The notes beneath the pieces were generated by a model, which worked only from the letters and a program-made list of their open reading frames with translations, was not told where the DNA came from and did not search any database. The position numbers and the translations under genes were made by a program. Positions 32,456-43,900 of a stretch of DNA of 64,000 nucleotides are shown here, in pieces. Location: NCBI GenBank assembly GCA_027924645.1, contig BSBN01000445.1, positions 2,525,001-2,589,000 of the forward strand. The letters run 5' to 3'. How positions within the stretch are numbered: position 1 is the first letter of the stretch; every line of letters starts with the position of its first letter. Origin of the DNA: Cunninghamia lanceolata (lineage: Eukaryota; Streptophyta; Pinopsida; Cupressales; Cupressaceae).

Positions 32456-33575
32456 GTCGTATATTCACTTATGATTTTGGTAACGGTAACGGGTCAAGAA
32501 AAGTCAAACATTTAAAAGATTCTAAAAGCATCCTTGGCACTGAGGAATATTCTTTTAGATATTTTTGAAATGACATCTAGCATCAGAATTTGAATTCGAA
32601 CCATGGATGGTTAGTGACCTGGAAAGGGGATTTGAAGTCTATATAAAGGGTTTTAATATGTATATTTTGGTACACACACCTGAATTTGAAAAACACTAAG
32701 AATTTGCAAGAGAAGTAATTTGTGATAATACTTTGAGCTTAGGGAATTGAAGTAGTAATAATTACCTATGTCTGCAATGGAGATAATGTGGAGTGTCCTA
32801 TTTCTCGTTGTATCTGCAAAATGTTGTAAGTTTGTTTAGTTGCTGATATTTTCAAAGACTGTGAAGTCGAAATACATTGTAAATTTGAATGGCTTTCATA
32901 TGTTACTGAATACAAACATCTAATTACTATGTCTATATCTTTGTGTAATTAGATTCATGTGTTTTTTGATATATTTCCTTTGATGATTGTAGTTCTATAT
33001 GTCTATTTGTGATATTGCTTAGAAGAAACATATATGAATTTGATTCTTTTGAAGTATTGTAGCTACCCAGATTTATACGCATGAGTAGCAAAGAAATAGT
33101 TCTTTTGGAATCATGCCTTCTAAACCTTAATCTTTCATTATTTTTGATCAATAATTAAATAATTAGCCTACATGTTGTCATCATAAGTAGATTGCTATTG
33201 ATTCAGTTAAATAATTGCAAATTTTGAATACCTTTAACAGTTTTCATAGAAATACAAAACATGTTAATTGATATTCATGTAAAATCTTTGTAAAGGAATG
33301 GAAAATACATGCAAAGAAACATTCATTTTGGTGTAATTTGTTGTTATTTACTCAAAACAAACAAGTCTAGTTGTCACAAGACACTTAAGTCAAGTAATGC
33401 CCCTTAAACAAAATAGCTTCACATGGAACCCTGAGTGAATCCAATACAACCATGACCCAGTTAACGTAGACTTGGAATCGAGAAGTATTTCCAATAGTTC
33501 TCCATATTCTTCAAGATAAGATAAGATTCTTTGTGAATTTTATCTCTGTTGTGCTGAATAAAACCATCATCAACA
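32456..33575 (+). mobile_element. LTR of fragment Y
   Basis: It follows ORF X2 as A's LTR follows X. A TATA box lies at 32640, and the last 30 bases (GAATAAAACCATCATCAACA) align with the end of A's LTR (GAATAACATCATTACCAACA). Copia pol coding sequence (element C) starts immediately after 33575, so Y was inserted into C. The start is approximate. Confidence 0.7.
32640..32648 (+). promoter_or_regulatory. TATA box in LTR Y
   Basis: TATATAAAG lies about 185 bases into the LTR, on the same strand as ORF X2. Confidence 0.6.
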
Positions 33576-35098
33576 GGTTCAATTAGTTTTGATGGAAAGA
33601 ATAACATTGACAATGTTCTTTATGTCAAAGGTTTAAAACATAATCTCTTGAGTGTTGGACAGATGTGTAGCAAAGGGTACAATCTAATGTTTTAGAATGA
33701 TGGGTGTGAGATCAGAAAAGGGTCTGGAATAGTAATTTCTTCTGGAAAGAAGACAGGTGGAAATGTTTATTATCTCAAAGGTGGTGTTAGTTATTGTCTT
33801 ACATCTCATATTAGTGAGAGTTGGTTATGGCATAAGATATTGTGTCACATCAATTTTGATAGCTTGGTAAGGATAAGTTCAGTTCAAGCTATGAGAGATT
33901 TGCCAAAGTTAACAATGCCTATTACTACTATTTGTAAAGAATATTAGTTTGGAAAGAAAACTAGAAGAAGCTTCAAAGGCAAGGATCAACCATCTACTAG
34001 ATTGTTGGAGTTGGTGCATATAGACTTTTGTCATCCTACCAGTGTAAGGAGTTTTCAAGGTGATAGGTATTTTATATTATTTATTGATGATTGCTCTAGA
34101 ATGACTTGGGTCACTTTTCTTAAGGAAAAATCAGAAGCCCTAGATAAGTTTAAAGCTTTTAAAGCAATGGTTGAAAATGAATTGGATATGAAAATCAATC
34201 TTTGAGGTCTAATAGAGGTGGAGAGTTTAATTCTAATGAGTTTAACATGTTTTGTGAGAATCATGGTATAAAGAGGCATCTATTTGCTCCCAAAACTCCT
34301 CAACAAAATGGAGTGGTTGAAAGGAAGAAAAAGACTATTCAAGAAGCTGTACGAACAATGATAAAGGAAGCAAACCTTCTGGAAGTCTACTGGAGAGAAG
34401 AAATTCATACTCTTATCTACATACAGAATAGAGTACAAGTGAAAGAAAATAATACAAAGACTCCCTATGAGCTATGGTATGGAAGGATTCCCACTGTTAA
34501 ATATTTCAAAGTTTTTGGAAGCAAATGTTATATCAGAAGAGATGAACTAGGAAAGTTTGATGCAAGAAGTGATGGAGGTATTTTCCTTGGATACTCTAAC
34601 AAAAGCAAAGCTTATTGGTGCTATAAGAAGAGGCTAAGAAAGATTGTTGAAAGTGCTAATGTTAAGGTTGATGAAGATATACAGAAGTTTTCAGAGATTA
34701 ATGGATATGAATTAGATGAGTCTTGTTGCGAAGAAGAAGAAAAGACGAAAGAGAAGGAAGTGTAGGTTGAAGCTCAAGAAACTCCAGAAATAGAAATACA
34801 AGTTGAACAAGAACCTCTAGTAAAAGTTCCTAAAACTCCCGAATATGTGCGGAGGCATCACACTAAAGATCAGATCATTAGTGATAATAGCAAAGGTGTA
34901 CTGACAAGAAGCAGAGATGCTAAAGATCAGGTAAAGTTATGCTTACTTTCCAAAGTTGAACCTAAAACAATAGTTGAGGCATGCAAGGATGAGTATTGGA
35001 TCAGGGCTATGGAAGAGGAACTAATGTAGATTGAGAAGAATTAGACTTGGGAACTTGTCCCAAGACTAGACAGTAAGAATGTGATTGGAACTAAGTGG
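33576..35098 (+). pseudogene. Element C: copia pol fragment (pre-integrase, integrase, start of RT)
   Basis: It starts at the FDGK segment just ahead of NVLYVKGLKHNLLSVGQM. It continues through the integrase (LVHIDFCHP, SNRGGEFNSNEF, NGVVERKK for the DDE residues), the long integrase C-terminus (FKVFGSKCYIRRDELGKFDA) and the RT entry (NVIGTKW). It is cut at 35098 by TGTTGGAATTGG. It is related to the copia at 22226 but separate from it. A frameshift lies near 34200, and there are several stops (for example at 34764 and 35027). Confidence 0.85.
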
Positions 35099-35287
35099 TG
35101 TTGGAATTGGTCTAGAAAGCTGAGAGGGGAGGTGAATCAGTTGTCACACAATTTAAACTTTTCTGCCTTTAATCTTCTTTTACAACTTATAATCAAATTA
35201 ATAATATAAGCATTTCAGCATCAATCAACAACACATGAGCAGAATCATAAATAACACACTTGACACCAAGATTTTTGATGTGGAAAC
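35099..35287 (-). mobile_element. Copia-type LTR fragment, 3' end, reversed
   Basis: In the plus direction it starts TGTTGGAATTGG and includes GAGGTGAATCAGTTGTCAC, like the outer end of the copia LTR at 22226. Its reverse complement holds CACATCAAAAATCTTGGTGT. It stops abruptly after GATGTGGAAAC, where a second LTR piece begins. Confidence 0.65.
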
Positions 35288-36539
35288 TATTGCAAATATG
35301 TGCTTAAGTAGTGTTGTCATTGATGTCAACATATTTTTGTTGTCATTGGTGTCAACTGTATCCTAATTTGCTACTTGCATAGAGGACCGGATTGTTGAGG
35401 ATATTGAGAAAATTAATGAAGATCAATGTATGCGGACTAGATGGCTATGAAGAGATTTGTCTAAAGAATCTCCAGTTAAGACTTGAGAGGTTCACATTAA
35501 GATCTGAAGAAGTTATGACCATCTGAGTAGAACCGGTTCCTGCAATACTCAGAAGAGACAGAGTGACAGAAAAGAGGTCTAGATTGTTCCGGATATGTCA
35601 AATGATGATCTGCGGATCTGAAGGCAAGTTTGGGAAGTCAGTGTGTATCATCCATTCAAGTGGTTCATGGTTTGGAGGCCCACAAGAAATCTTTCTAATG
35701 TGACAGTCATGGTAGATAGTGTTCTTGAGGTTTTGGAGGAAGATGCAAGTGATTCGGATGATTTGGAGGAGTGCAGATGTTTTTGTTGAATTCAATGTGC
35801 TTGTGGAAGTCTCTGGATTGTGTGACTACTATGTTGGAGGTCTACATTGAAGTTTGATCTTGTCAATGAAGATTTTCTTCTTGGTGTTACTGTTCTTCCT
35901 AGTCTTGGCCGACCGGATGATTCAAGTGTGTTGCGAATGATCTAAGAGCAATTCTATGAAACATGGTGTGTTGATCAAGGAAGATTTGAGTCCTAGTTAT
36001 GTTTGGCTGATAGTTTAGGGATTCACATTAAGTCAGATGTTTGTAGTACTGACCTTGATGTTCATTCCAAGGTTGATGTGTATAAATATTTGTTGATGAG
36101 TAGTGGAAAATCATCCTTGTGTGAAAACAATATAATCTAAAGAAAGGATCAAAGGCAAAGCAAAGCAGAAGAGAAGTAGAAGAACAAGAGCCATTTTGAT
36201 GAAGAGTTAGAGAAGAAGTGTTTGGACAAAGCATAAGTTTGTGAGAATTCAATGAAACTGAACCAGGCATGAAGTAGATGCTATTTCTCAGTTAACTCTT
36301 TCTGTTCCAAAATAAATTCTATAGGTAGTGAGCCTCTCTTTTGAGTAGTGAGCTCTGGGCAATGCACCTGAAGGCATGTGCCTTCTATTTTTCTAAAGTA
36401 CTTTTCACAGGGTACAAATCTTTGTGGGTTAACACCCACTATGGTTTTCCCTTAACTGGGTTTCGAAGTAAAAATCTTGGTGTTCTATGTTCATCTATTT
36501 ATGCTCAAGTGTTGTTGATTCATGCTTTAGATGTTTATA
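35288..36539 (+). mobile_element. Copia-type LTR fragment, plus orientation
   Basis: It starts TATTGCAAATATGTGC, one change from the TGTTGCAAGTATG start of the neighbouring copia LTR. It carries GTTTCGAAGTAAAAATCTTG at about 36462 and ends near 36539 at element D. Its last 110 bases are the inverted counterpart of 35170-35287. The end shared with D is approximate. Confidence 0.6.
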
Positions 36540-37663
36540 TCTATTAAGGGAAAATTAGAGTAAACATGAATAATCAATATATCAATATCAAAATACCCAA
36601 AACTCAATGAAATACCGAAACAAAGAGATTAGTCAAACAAAAAAAACTTCAAAAACCATTACAAACCTCAAAGCTTCATAGCTTCCATTGGTTGCCTATC
36701 TCAATCGATCTTGCATGTATTAATAAGGCCCTCAGAGAGTGCACTTCCTTGCTATGATTCCAAGATTGTCAATAGAGAATAGCTATGATAGTTTCACCAT
36801 GAAGATGAGCTTCACAACAATGATAGTAGTGTGTACTAATGAGTGTGATCATAAGCAATGAAGGAATTGGTGCCAAAGGTGCGTTGTAATTCCTACAAAG
36901 TAACGATACTTAAAGCTTGGATGAATGAAATGGAAGAATTGGGTTCAATTTATAGACTTAAGAGAAAGAATGGGAAGATCAATGGTATAGAACAGTTGAG
37001 GAACGTGCACGAATAAGAAGAAGACATGTGTCACACAAAAGCTATTTTATTTGAGTTAACTACTTTTTTTCTAAAGATAAGACATGCTTTTCATAAATTA
37101 GAAAGCTTTTTTCTAATTTAAGAGATATTGATAAAAACAAGGTTGATTGAGTCAGTTAACTCGAGATTTGCTTTTGCATGATTTGAGAGAAACTAAATAA
37201 TAAATATTTAATTTTGTGTGCATGAAGAAGAAGACTTATTTTTAGAAGATTTGGAAGATATTTGAAGAATTAGAAGATAAGAAAGAAAATTAAATCAATA
37301 AATTTATTTAATTGCTATGCATGATTTGAAAGAATAAATAAAATATTTGATTGTATTTTATTTTTTGAGATTAAGAGAATTTAAATAAATTTGATTTGAT
37401 TTATTTAAATTTGGAGGAAGAATTTGATTTAAATTAAATAATTAAAAATTATTTAATTGTTTGGAAGAATTTAATTAAATAAAAGATTTTATTAAATTTT
37501 GACTTTAGAAGAGATAATTAAATATTTTGATATTTAATTAATTTAGAGGAATATGAATCAAATAAATAAATTTGTTTATTTATTTATTGATAGAAGAATT
37601 AGAAGGGAATAAATATTAAGAATATTTATTTAGACAAAGTCGTGTCATTTTTAGGTGTATACA
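36540..37663 (-). repeat. 3' LTR of element D
   Basis: On the minus strand it begins TGTATACACCTAAAAATGAC; E and F begin TGTAGACACCCTAAAATGAC. The U3 part (37130-37620) is dominated by TTTAATTA/AATAAATT words. The left end (near TATCTATTAAGG) is uncertain by several bases. Confidence 0.75.
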
Positions 37664-37678
37664 TTTTGCCCCTCTTTG
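37664..37678 (-). promoter_or_regulatory. Polypurine tract of element D
   Basis: The minus strand reads ATCAAAGAGGGGCAAAA up to the LTR boundary, identical to the tract of element F. Confidence 0.85.
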
Positions 37679-37962
37679 ATGCAATGCAGTTTATGGTGTT
37701 GCTTCAAAGAATAAGATTGTTTGATAATGATACATGCCCCAGTTTACCCCTAGTACAGGTTATGATGATAGGATGCCCCCTTGGGAGATTGGACGGGAAG
37801 AAGGCAGAAGGACATGAGATGGACAATCTCATGAAGACGAAGGGAAAACTTGGTTAGGATGAAGAAAATAGGATGCGTTTCTAAGAAATGAGATGAAAAT
37901 GGGAAGAAACGGGTGCAGGAAGTAGTCATTGTCACCACATAGCCAATTTAGGGTTTGCATGC

Positions 37963-37970
37963 TATATATA
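37963..37970 (+). promoter_or_regulatory. TATA box of the opposite-strand PMD gene in element D
   Basis: TATATATA lies 108 bases before the ATG at 38071, followed by AGGAGCTGGGTCC. In element F a TATA box lies 113 bases before the homologous ATG, followed by GGTCCCATGG. Confidence 0.6.
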
Positions 37971-38070
37971 GGAGCTGGGTCCACAAGACAAGTCATTTGG
38001 ACACTTGGCTTTGTTTGATTTGCTTTCGAGAGCTTAGGAGAGCATAGGGGATAGAGCAGTCAGCACTAGG

Positions 38071-40694
38071 ATGGACATTCCATGTGAGAAGCACCACTTT
38101 GAGCGAGTCTGACAATTCGACCAGCTAGTAGAGGCAAGACCCCCGGTACGTATTTCAAACAATTTCCCCTAGGGTCGATTTTGAGTGCAATAAATGCTAG
38201 GCAAATTTAGGCTAGACAAATGTGCCAGATCGTAGTTCGATGCATCTGGCATTCAGAACTGCACATCTATCAAACTACAGTGCATCTAGGATATGAAACG
38301 ACGCATGCACGAAAGCTGTGCATGCATGAGTAAGTTCAGTGCATGTATCATTTGGCGCGCATTTATGGTATGAGTTAGCACATGCAACTGGGCGGCACTT
38401 TTACGGTATAGGATGGCGCATGCAAGAGATGTTGCACCGCATGTGTCAGAAGTGGCACATTTGCTAAGAAATGGTGCATGTACCTTATGTTCTGGTGCAT
38501 ATGAATAGTATAGTCAGTTTACTTAACATAATTGACTTGATTAGCATCCTGTTTGATGCGTCAATCGATAAGCTATCTCTGAGATTGCAGGAATCTAGTC
38601 AAGAGATGTAGTGTGTTGTTTTGATCAATTTGATAGGTTAAGTTAGTTGATATGATTCCATAGATATGTTGAGCATGGTACTTGTAGCTTTAGGTTGGCA
38701 CCTTGCTTTGCGTGCTTGCAGGAGGACATACGTGAAACATTGATGTCAAGGGAATAGTTTCTCATGCTGATGTTGCAACGACATATGTTGACAGAGATAG
38801 ATCGAGAGGCACTTAGCGTGATGGGATTAGACTACATGTGCTTTATGCCCAAGGTTTGAATGAACCGCGGCCTACTGACTGCAGTAGTGGAGAGGTTTCA
38901 CAGTGAGGATGGGACCTTTCACTTCTCGACTGGTGAGATGACAGTGACCTTGGAGGATGTATACAAGATACTCCACTTATCGATTCAAGGAGAGCTCATG
39001 GAGTATGATCCACAATGGGATGCAGGACTCGTAGAGTTCAGGCAGGTATTTGATGACCCCGAGCTAGTAGGACAGGTTATCCCCTGGAAGGACATACATG
39101 ACTACTATGACTATTTCCCTAGGATAGTTGTAGGATTGATCAAAGGCATTGTATGCCCCGATAGGAGATCGCATGGGTTCCCGATTAGATGGGGACGGAT
39201 CATGGAGAGGATGGTCATAGAGGGCACCCGCTATGCCTGGGGTGTCTGCATTTTGGCACATTTATACCATGATATGCATCAGGTGGTATACCACAGGGGT
39301 GCTAGTTTATTAGCAGGTGTCTCACTGTTACAGTTTTGGTTGTGGGAGCATATCGCCATCACTAGACCGACATGTATTTTTTAGAGACAGAGGGGAGAGC
39401 CTGATAGCTATGGCTACGCAGGAGTGATTTCCCATCATAGACTAAGGAAGCTCAAGTACTAGAGGCATTCACTAGATGGGATAGATGTGGTCATCTGGTG
39501 ACCCTATCTAGATTGTAAGCCTTGGGATGATGAAGTGAATGAGTTGCCGTACTGCTATCAGACTTGGTGGCTTATAGGCCAGACGTGGTTTATTTTGGAG
39601 AGACAAATTGTGAACTAGGTTTGGAGGTAGTTTGGGAGGAGACAGGGCATGCCACAAGGGTAGGCTCTGTTTGCACGAACTCATGCAGAGACATTTAGAT
39701 AGGGTCCAGTGGCATCCTACGAGGAGGCAGTGGTAGAGTTTCAACAGATTCCTTATGCTGCCTGACCGATGAGGAGAGAGATTATAGATACAGGGATAAC
39801 ACCAGACTATGAGGAGTGGTTCGCAGAGCATCCATTTCTGAAATTCTTTGGGCCTGGAGAGCTGGTTCCTTGCATAGATGAGGCAAATTTAGAGGATGAG
39901 GGCCAGGTTGGTAGGAGGAGGAGGAGAGAGGAGTAGACGGTGGAGGTGGTGGAGATGGGGGAGATGGAGGCAGACTTAGGTAGAGGAAGAGAGCTAGGGA
40001 GGGATCTTCCCACACTTAGCAGGTATTGCAGCTGCAGGTTGCACAGCAAGCACAGATGTTGCCAGCTCAGTAGGTGGCATAGTAGCAGGTACCCCAGCTA
40101 CAGGGGCAGAGACAGGCATAGGCCTCTCAGGATCCAACACAGCCAGATGTTTAGGAGAGAGCCATTGCCATGCTGAGGGGATAGGTTCGGCAGCTATAGG
40201 CACATCTTAGGATGGCTGAGGCTCGGTGGGAGACAGACACAGGGGTTATCTCGGGGCTCACTAGAGAGTGAGATATGGCAGAGGCAAGGATACGAGATAT
40301 CCAAGTAGAGAGGGATACAACAGTGGCAGCCCTTGGGATAGATGCTTCTAGAATTTTTTTGGTTGGGCAGGTGTAGCAGGCATAGGCACAGCTAGCCCAT
40401 ATACAGGCATAGTTGGCACAGGTGCGGGGGCAGTTAGCGCAGGTACAAGGTGAGCTTGCTAGAGCACAGGCTCAGACACAATACTATCAGGGGCTATACC
40501 ATGGTGCTGTTCAAGTCGACCAGAGGGCTCCAAGCTACAAGAGCTAGTCCATGGCCTCACAGAGAGTAGGTAGATCGAGGTCGGGAGCCTCTGTGATGGG
40601 CCCGCAGTAGTCTGGGGCCAGCAAAGGAGGAGACACTGGGGACACTATTGGGAGTAGCGGTTCACAACAGTAGGGTTAGCAGACACTTACATAG
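38071..40694 (+). pseudogene. Plant mobile domain gene carried by element D (two exons)
   Basis: Exon 1 (38071-38145) has exactly 25 codons and ends at a donor GGTACGT; its codon 14 is TGA where F has CGG (Arg). Exon 2 starts at 38722 after GCGTGCTTGCAG, in phase 0. It encodes PMD hallmarks: FHFSTGEMTVTLEDVYKILH (about 38920-38980), VCPDRRSHGFPIRWG (about 39150-39195), AWGVCILAHLYHDMHQ (about 39235-39285) and LLQFWLWEH (about 39325-39355). An acidic segment and a Gln/Ala-rich coiled coil follow, ending near AVQVDQRAPSYK and a Gly/Ser tail, stop at 40692. Many TAG codons and a frameshift near 40020 have killed it. PMD proteins (MAIN/MAIL1 group) are nuclear and linked to silencing and genome stability; the role here is unknown. 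Confidence 0.75.
38146..38721 (+). repeat. Intron of the D PMD gene, holding a degenerate TGCATG-type tandem array
   Basis: From about 38215 to 38500, words such as GGCGCATGCA, GTGCATGTA and GCACATGCAAC recur roughly every 22-28 bases with many substitutions. The whole intron is 576 bp between GTACGT and TGCTTGCAG. The F homologue has a different but similarly spaced array at the same place. Confidence 0.6.
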
Positions 40695-41573
40695 ATTTTG
40701 GCTCCTACGTACACACTTTTGATGGCTCAGATAGCTAGATACATATACATACCACTTTTGTACTTTGAGACATGTATTATTACCTTTGAGATGTATACAT
40801 TGTATATGACACTTGACTCAGAGATGGACCTTTTGATATTGTACATTTGGACATGTTTACGATATTTATATGATGATGCAACTATTTGATTATCTCCATA
40901 CTTATGAGTTATGGATGCATTTCTATTGTATGATGGTACTCATGTGATGCATATTTTAACTTTGTCTATATGATGTTTATCTAATGCAGACTTTTATATG
41001 ATGCTATGTGATGTTTATCTAATGCAGTCTTAGATGTTTATGATGCTATGTGACCTAATATAGACTTCATATGTGTTTACTTGATATGCCTCTAATGTGT
41101 AAATGCAAATGGTATCTATATGATTATGTAGTTTATGTGATGCACTTATCTATGTTTTTGATTTTTTTCCGCTGACACTATGTGATGATTTGCAAAAATG
41201 TATATGGATGACCTGATGCAATTATTATGTATGCAACTGATTTAATCATGTAAATGACTATCTCATGTGATATGATATGCAACTGTATGCTATGTTTTTG
41301 CGATGTCCAAATGTACTCTATTGACACAGAGATGATACAATGGTAGATAGAAGATTGATAGAAAGAATGACTGATAGAAAGACTAACAAGCTTCACTTTG
41401 TATTTATACTCTGCATTGTTTGGATCTTTTATTGCATGGGATATGGATGCATGGATGTATAATAGATGTATGATGGATGTTTTTCTTTTAACGTCTTGAT
41501 GGTGCAAGTATTTTGAAGTGCTTATTTCATCATTGGGCAATTTTGTTTTTTTGGTTACTTTTTTCGAATGTTG

Positions 41574-41773
41574 TAAGTTAATACAAGCATCTAGGTATAA
41601 TTGAACTGAGATGACTTGAGGATCGCTTTCATGGATTTTGCTTTAGCAAGTTAATACAAGAATTGAGGTATAATTGAACTGAGATGACCTAAGTATCGCT
41701 TACATGGATTTTTCTTTAGCAAGTTAATACAAGCATTGAGGTATAATTGAACCTAGATGACCTGAGTATTTCT
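41574..41773. repeat. 78-base tandem repeat, about 2.6 copies
   Basis: Units begin AAGTTAATACAAGCATCTAG or AAGTTAATACAAGAATTGAG, continue GGTATAATTGAACTGAGATG and end in CATGGATTTTGCTTTAGC. They sit in the spacer of element D. Confidence 0.8.
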
Positions 41774-42687
41774 TGCATATCAACAGACAAGGATTGCCCC
41801 TGTTCATGTTAGACCTTTGTTGTCCTCGATGATTTTTTGCCAATCATGTCTTTAGACAAGGCACCACATTTACTAAAGTTTAATCCACAAATACTAAATG
41901 AAGAAAATAATCATGCCCCCATCATAGCATCTCTAGCTTTTGGCATCCTTGAATAGCATAGAAAGGCATGATAACAAAAATCAAGATGTTGTAAGTTAAC
42001 CTGATCACAAACACAAAACTTTCTTGCATTTAGATGTGTTTTTCTTGCCATAATTTAGGTAAAATCATTTAGAATGCCTTAGGTACTTGTTTGCTTTTCC
42101 TTGGATAGGTTAATACCTTGCATCAAGATTTTTGCTTGAAAAAGCGGGTTTTGCTTGCGCTTGCTTGCCTGATGAAAGATTCCACAATCCTTATTGGTGA
42201 GACGGACCCTAAGGGACTAACCTAGTGCCTCGGGGGCTCATTGCTAAATGGCCTTGCCTACGTGACGACACAGAGGCAATGTAGTCTGGGGTAAACCCTA
42301 ACGGACCTAAGACCTAGGCGATAGAAAGTGGTGTGGACTTAGATAGATAGAAGGACTAGACATGTGACAGATGGGACAGTGGAGTCTCGGGGGCACATTG
42401 AAAATGGCCTTTCCTACATGATGATGCAGAGGCAATGTAGTTGATGGACTTGGACCATGAGGATACTGACAAGAGACACTAAGCTTGGCTAACACTATGG
42501 ATAGGATATGGGATAAAACCTTGGTTGACAAGGCAACAAAAGAGATAGAGTATCAAACCATGATAGGTTATCGTTAGGATTTTATTATGGAATAGATATG
42601 AATCTAATGGGACATGAGGGAAGGAAGAATGGACACAAAGTGATTTGTTTCCCGAAGATGGAGGAAGAAATTTATCACAAGTAATGC

Positions 42688-42815
42688 ATGTTTATCAGGT
42701 TTTCACCACTTGCTTTTATTTGCACGAAAGCTAGAAAGTATGCATGACACCTGTTTGCTAGGTTTTTCATCATGGTACCTATCCAAGGTGCCTGTTTGCC
42801 AGGTTTTCACCAACA
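42688..42815 (-). repeat. Motif TGAAAACCTGGCAAACAGG, three copies, just downstream of D pol
   Basis: Copies lie at about 42688, 42750 and 42791 (plus strand CCTGTTTGCCAGGTTTTCAC). The pair at 42750/42791 is joined by TATCCAAGGTG, as is the pair at 62486/62526 in element F. Conservation between diverged elements in non-coding DNA suggests a function of the element RNA or DNA. Confidence 0.7.
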
Positions 42816-42870
42816 AACAATTTTTTTTGTATTTTTTTGTATTTGGTGTCCCCCTTACATTGGGGTTCTC

Positions 42871-43900
42871 TTAGGTATAGAACCGGTGAAGGTGCATGCT
42901 ATTGATTTGGTCATCGAACAGCTCACCTTTTGACATTGCTAACTCATATGCCCCTGATCCATAAGTAGCTACAATCACATAAGGCCTGAGCCAGTTGGGC
43001 TCAAATTTGTCTTTCTTTTCCCGATCCTATTGATTGTGAGGATTCTCCTTAAGTACTAGATCTAGAACTTTAAAGACCCTTGGGCGGACCCTGTGGTTGT
43101 AGCTTCGTGACATCATTTGTTGATATGCCTTGAGATAATCAAAGGCTTTCTGTCTCTTTTGCTCTAGCAACTCTAGTTCTTGTAATCTAAAAACTTTGTA
43201 CTTTTCATCTATTATGAAACTTTTAACAACACCCTGAGAGATGGTAACTCAATATCAATATTAGTTCTGTAGGCCCACAGAGCAGGATTGAGTTGGATGT
43301 GCCAATCACAACCAACATCATTGACTATCTTCTTGAGGAGTTTCAGGATGGTTTTGTTGGATGCTTCTGCTTGGCCATTGCCTTGGGGGTAATAGGGTGT
43401 CGAAAAATGGTGTTAGATTTTGAATTGGTCACAGAGTTCTTGGACATCCTAGTTTTTGAAGGGTCTTCCATTATCCGTGATAATCGATGAGGGAATTTCG
43501 TATCTGCAAATGAGGTAATTGAGTATGAATGAGGAGATTTGTTTACCTGTGATGGTGGTGAGGGGGACAGCTTCAATCCACTTGGTAAAGTACTCAGTGG
43601 CAGTTATTATGAATTTGTGGCCATTAGATGATGGAGGATGGATTTTACCTACAAGGTCAAGTCCCCATTGACAAAAGGGCCAAGGTGTTGTTAAAGGTCT
43701 CAACTCTTGAGCTGGTACATGTATCAAGTTTTCATGTATCTGGCACTACTTACACTTCTTCACAAATTGATATGAATATGTTTCCATGTTCGGCCAATAA
43801 TAACCCAAACGCATGAGTTTCTTAGCTAAGGAAGGACCGCTAGAGTGTGTTTCGCATATTCTTTCGTGTACGTCTTGTAAGGAAGTTTGGGATTCTTCTC
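42871..43900 (-). pseudogene. Element D integrase
   Basis: The core has QWGLDLVGKIHPPSSNGHKF (about 43655), ITDNGRPFKN for the second Asp and [11 protein letters not shown] for Glu (about 43360), all kept. About 25 codons are missing at 43262 (AYRTNI runs straight into [10 protein letters not shown] has the full segment). The C-terminus RPYVIVATYGSGAYEL leads to the stop at 42871. No chromodomain is seen. Confidence 0.85.

Larger units (their letters stand above)
40695..42870. other. Non-coding spacer of element D between the PMD gene and pol
   Basis: No coding region. It holds AT-rich repeats with GATGCTATGTGATGTTTATC (40985-41060), a 78-base tandem repeat at 41574-41773 and a pair of about 55-base repeats (CGGGGGCTCATTG... 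near 42230 and 42388). It also holds the CCTGTTTGCCAGGTTTTCAC motif near the pol end, shared with element F. Confidence 0.7.

Noticed and set aside
36970..37640. Host promoter or matrix attachment region
   Set aside because: The AT-rich words are part of the D LTR and recur in the E and F LTRs.
38743..40694. PMD gene as an ordinary host gene (MAIN/MAIL1 homologue)
   Set aside because: Two homologous copies lie at the same place between integrase and 3' LTR of two elements, each with a polypurine tract and LTR directly upstream, so it is element-borne.
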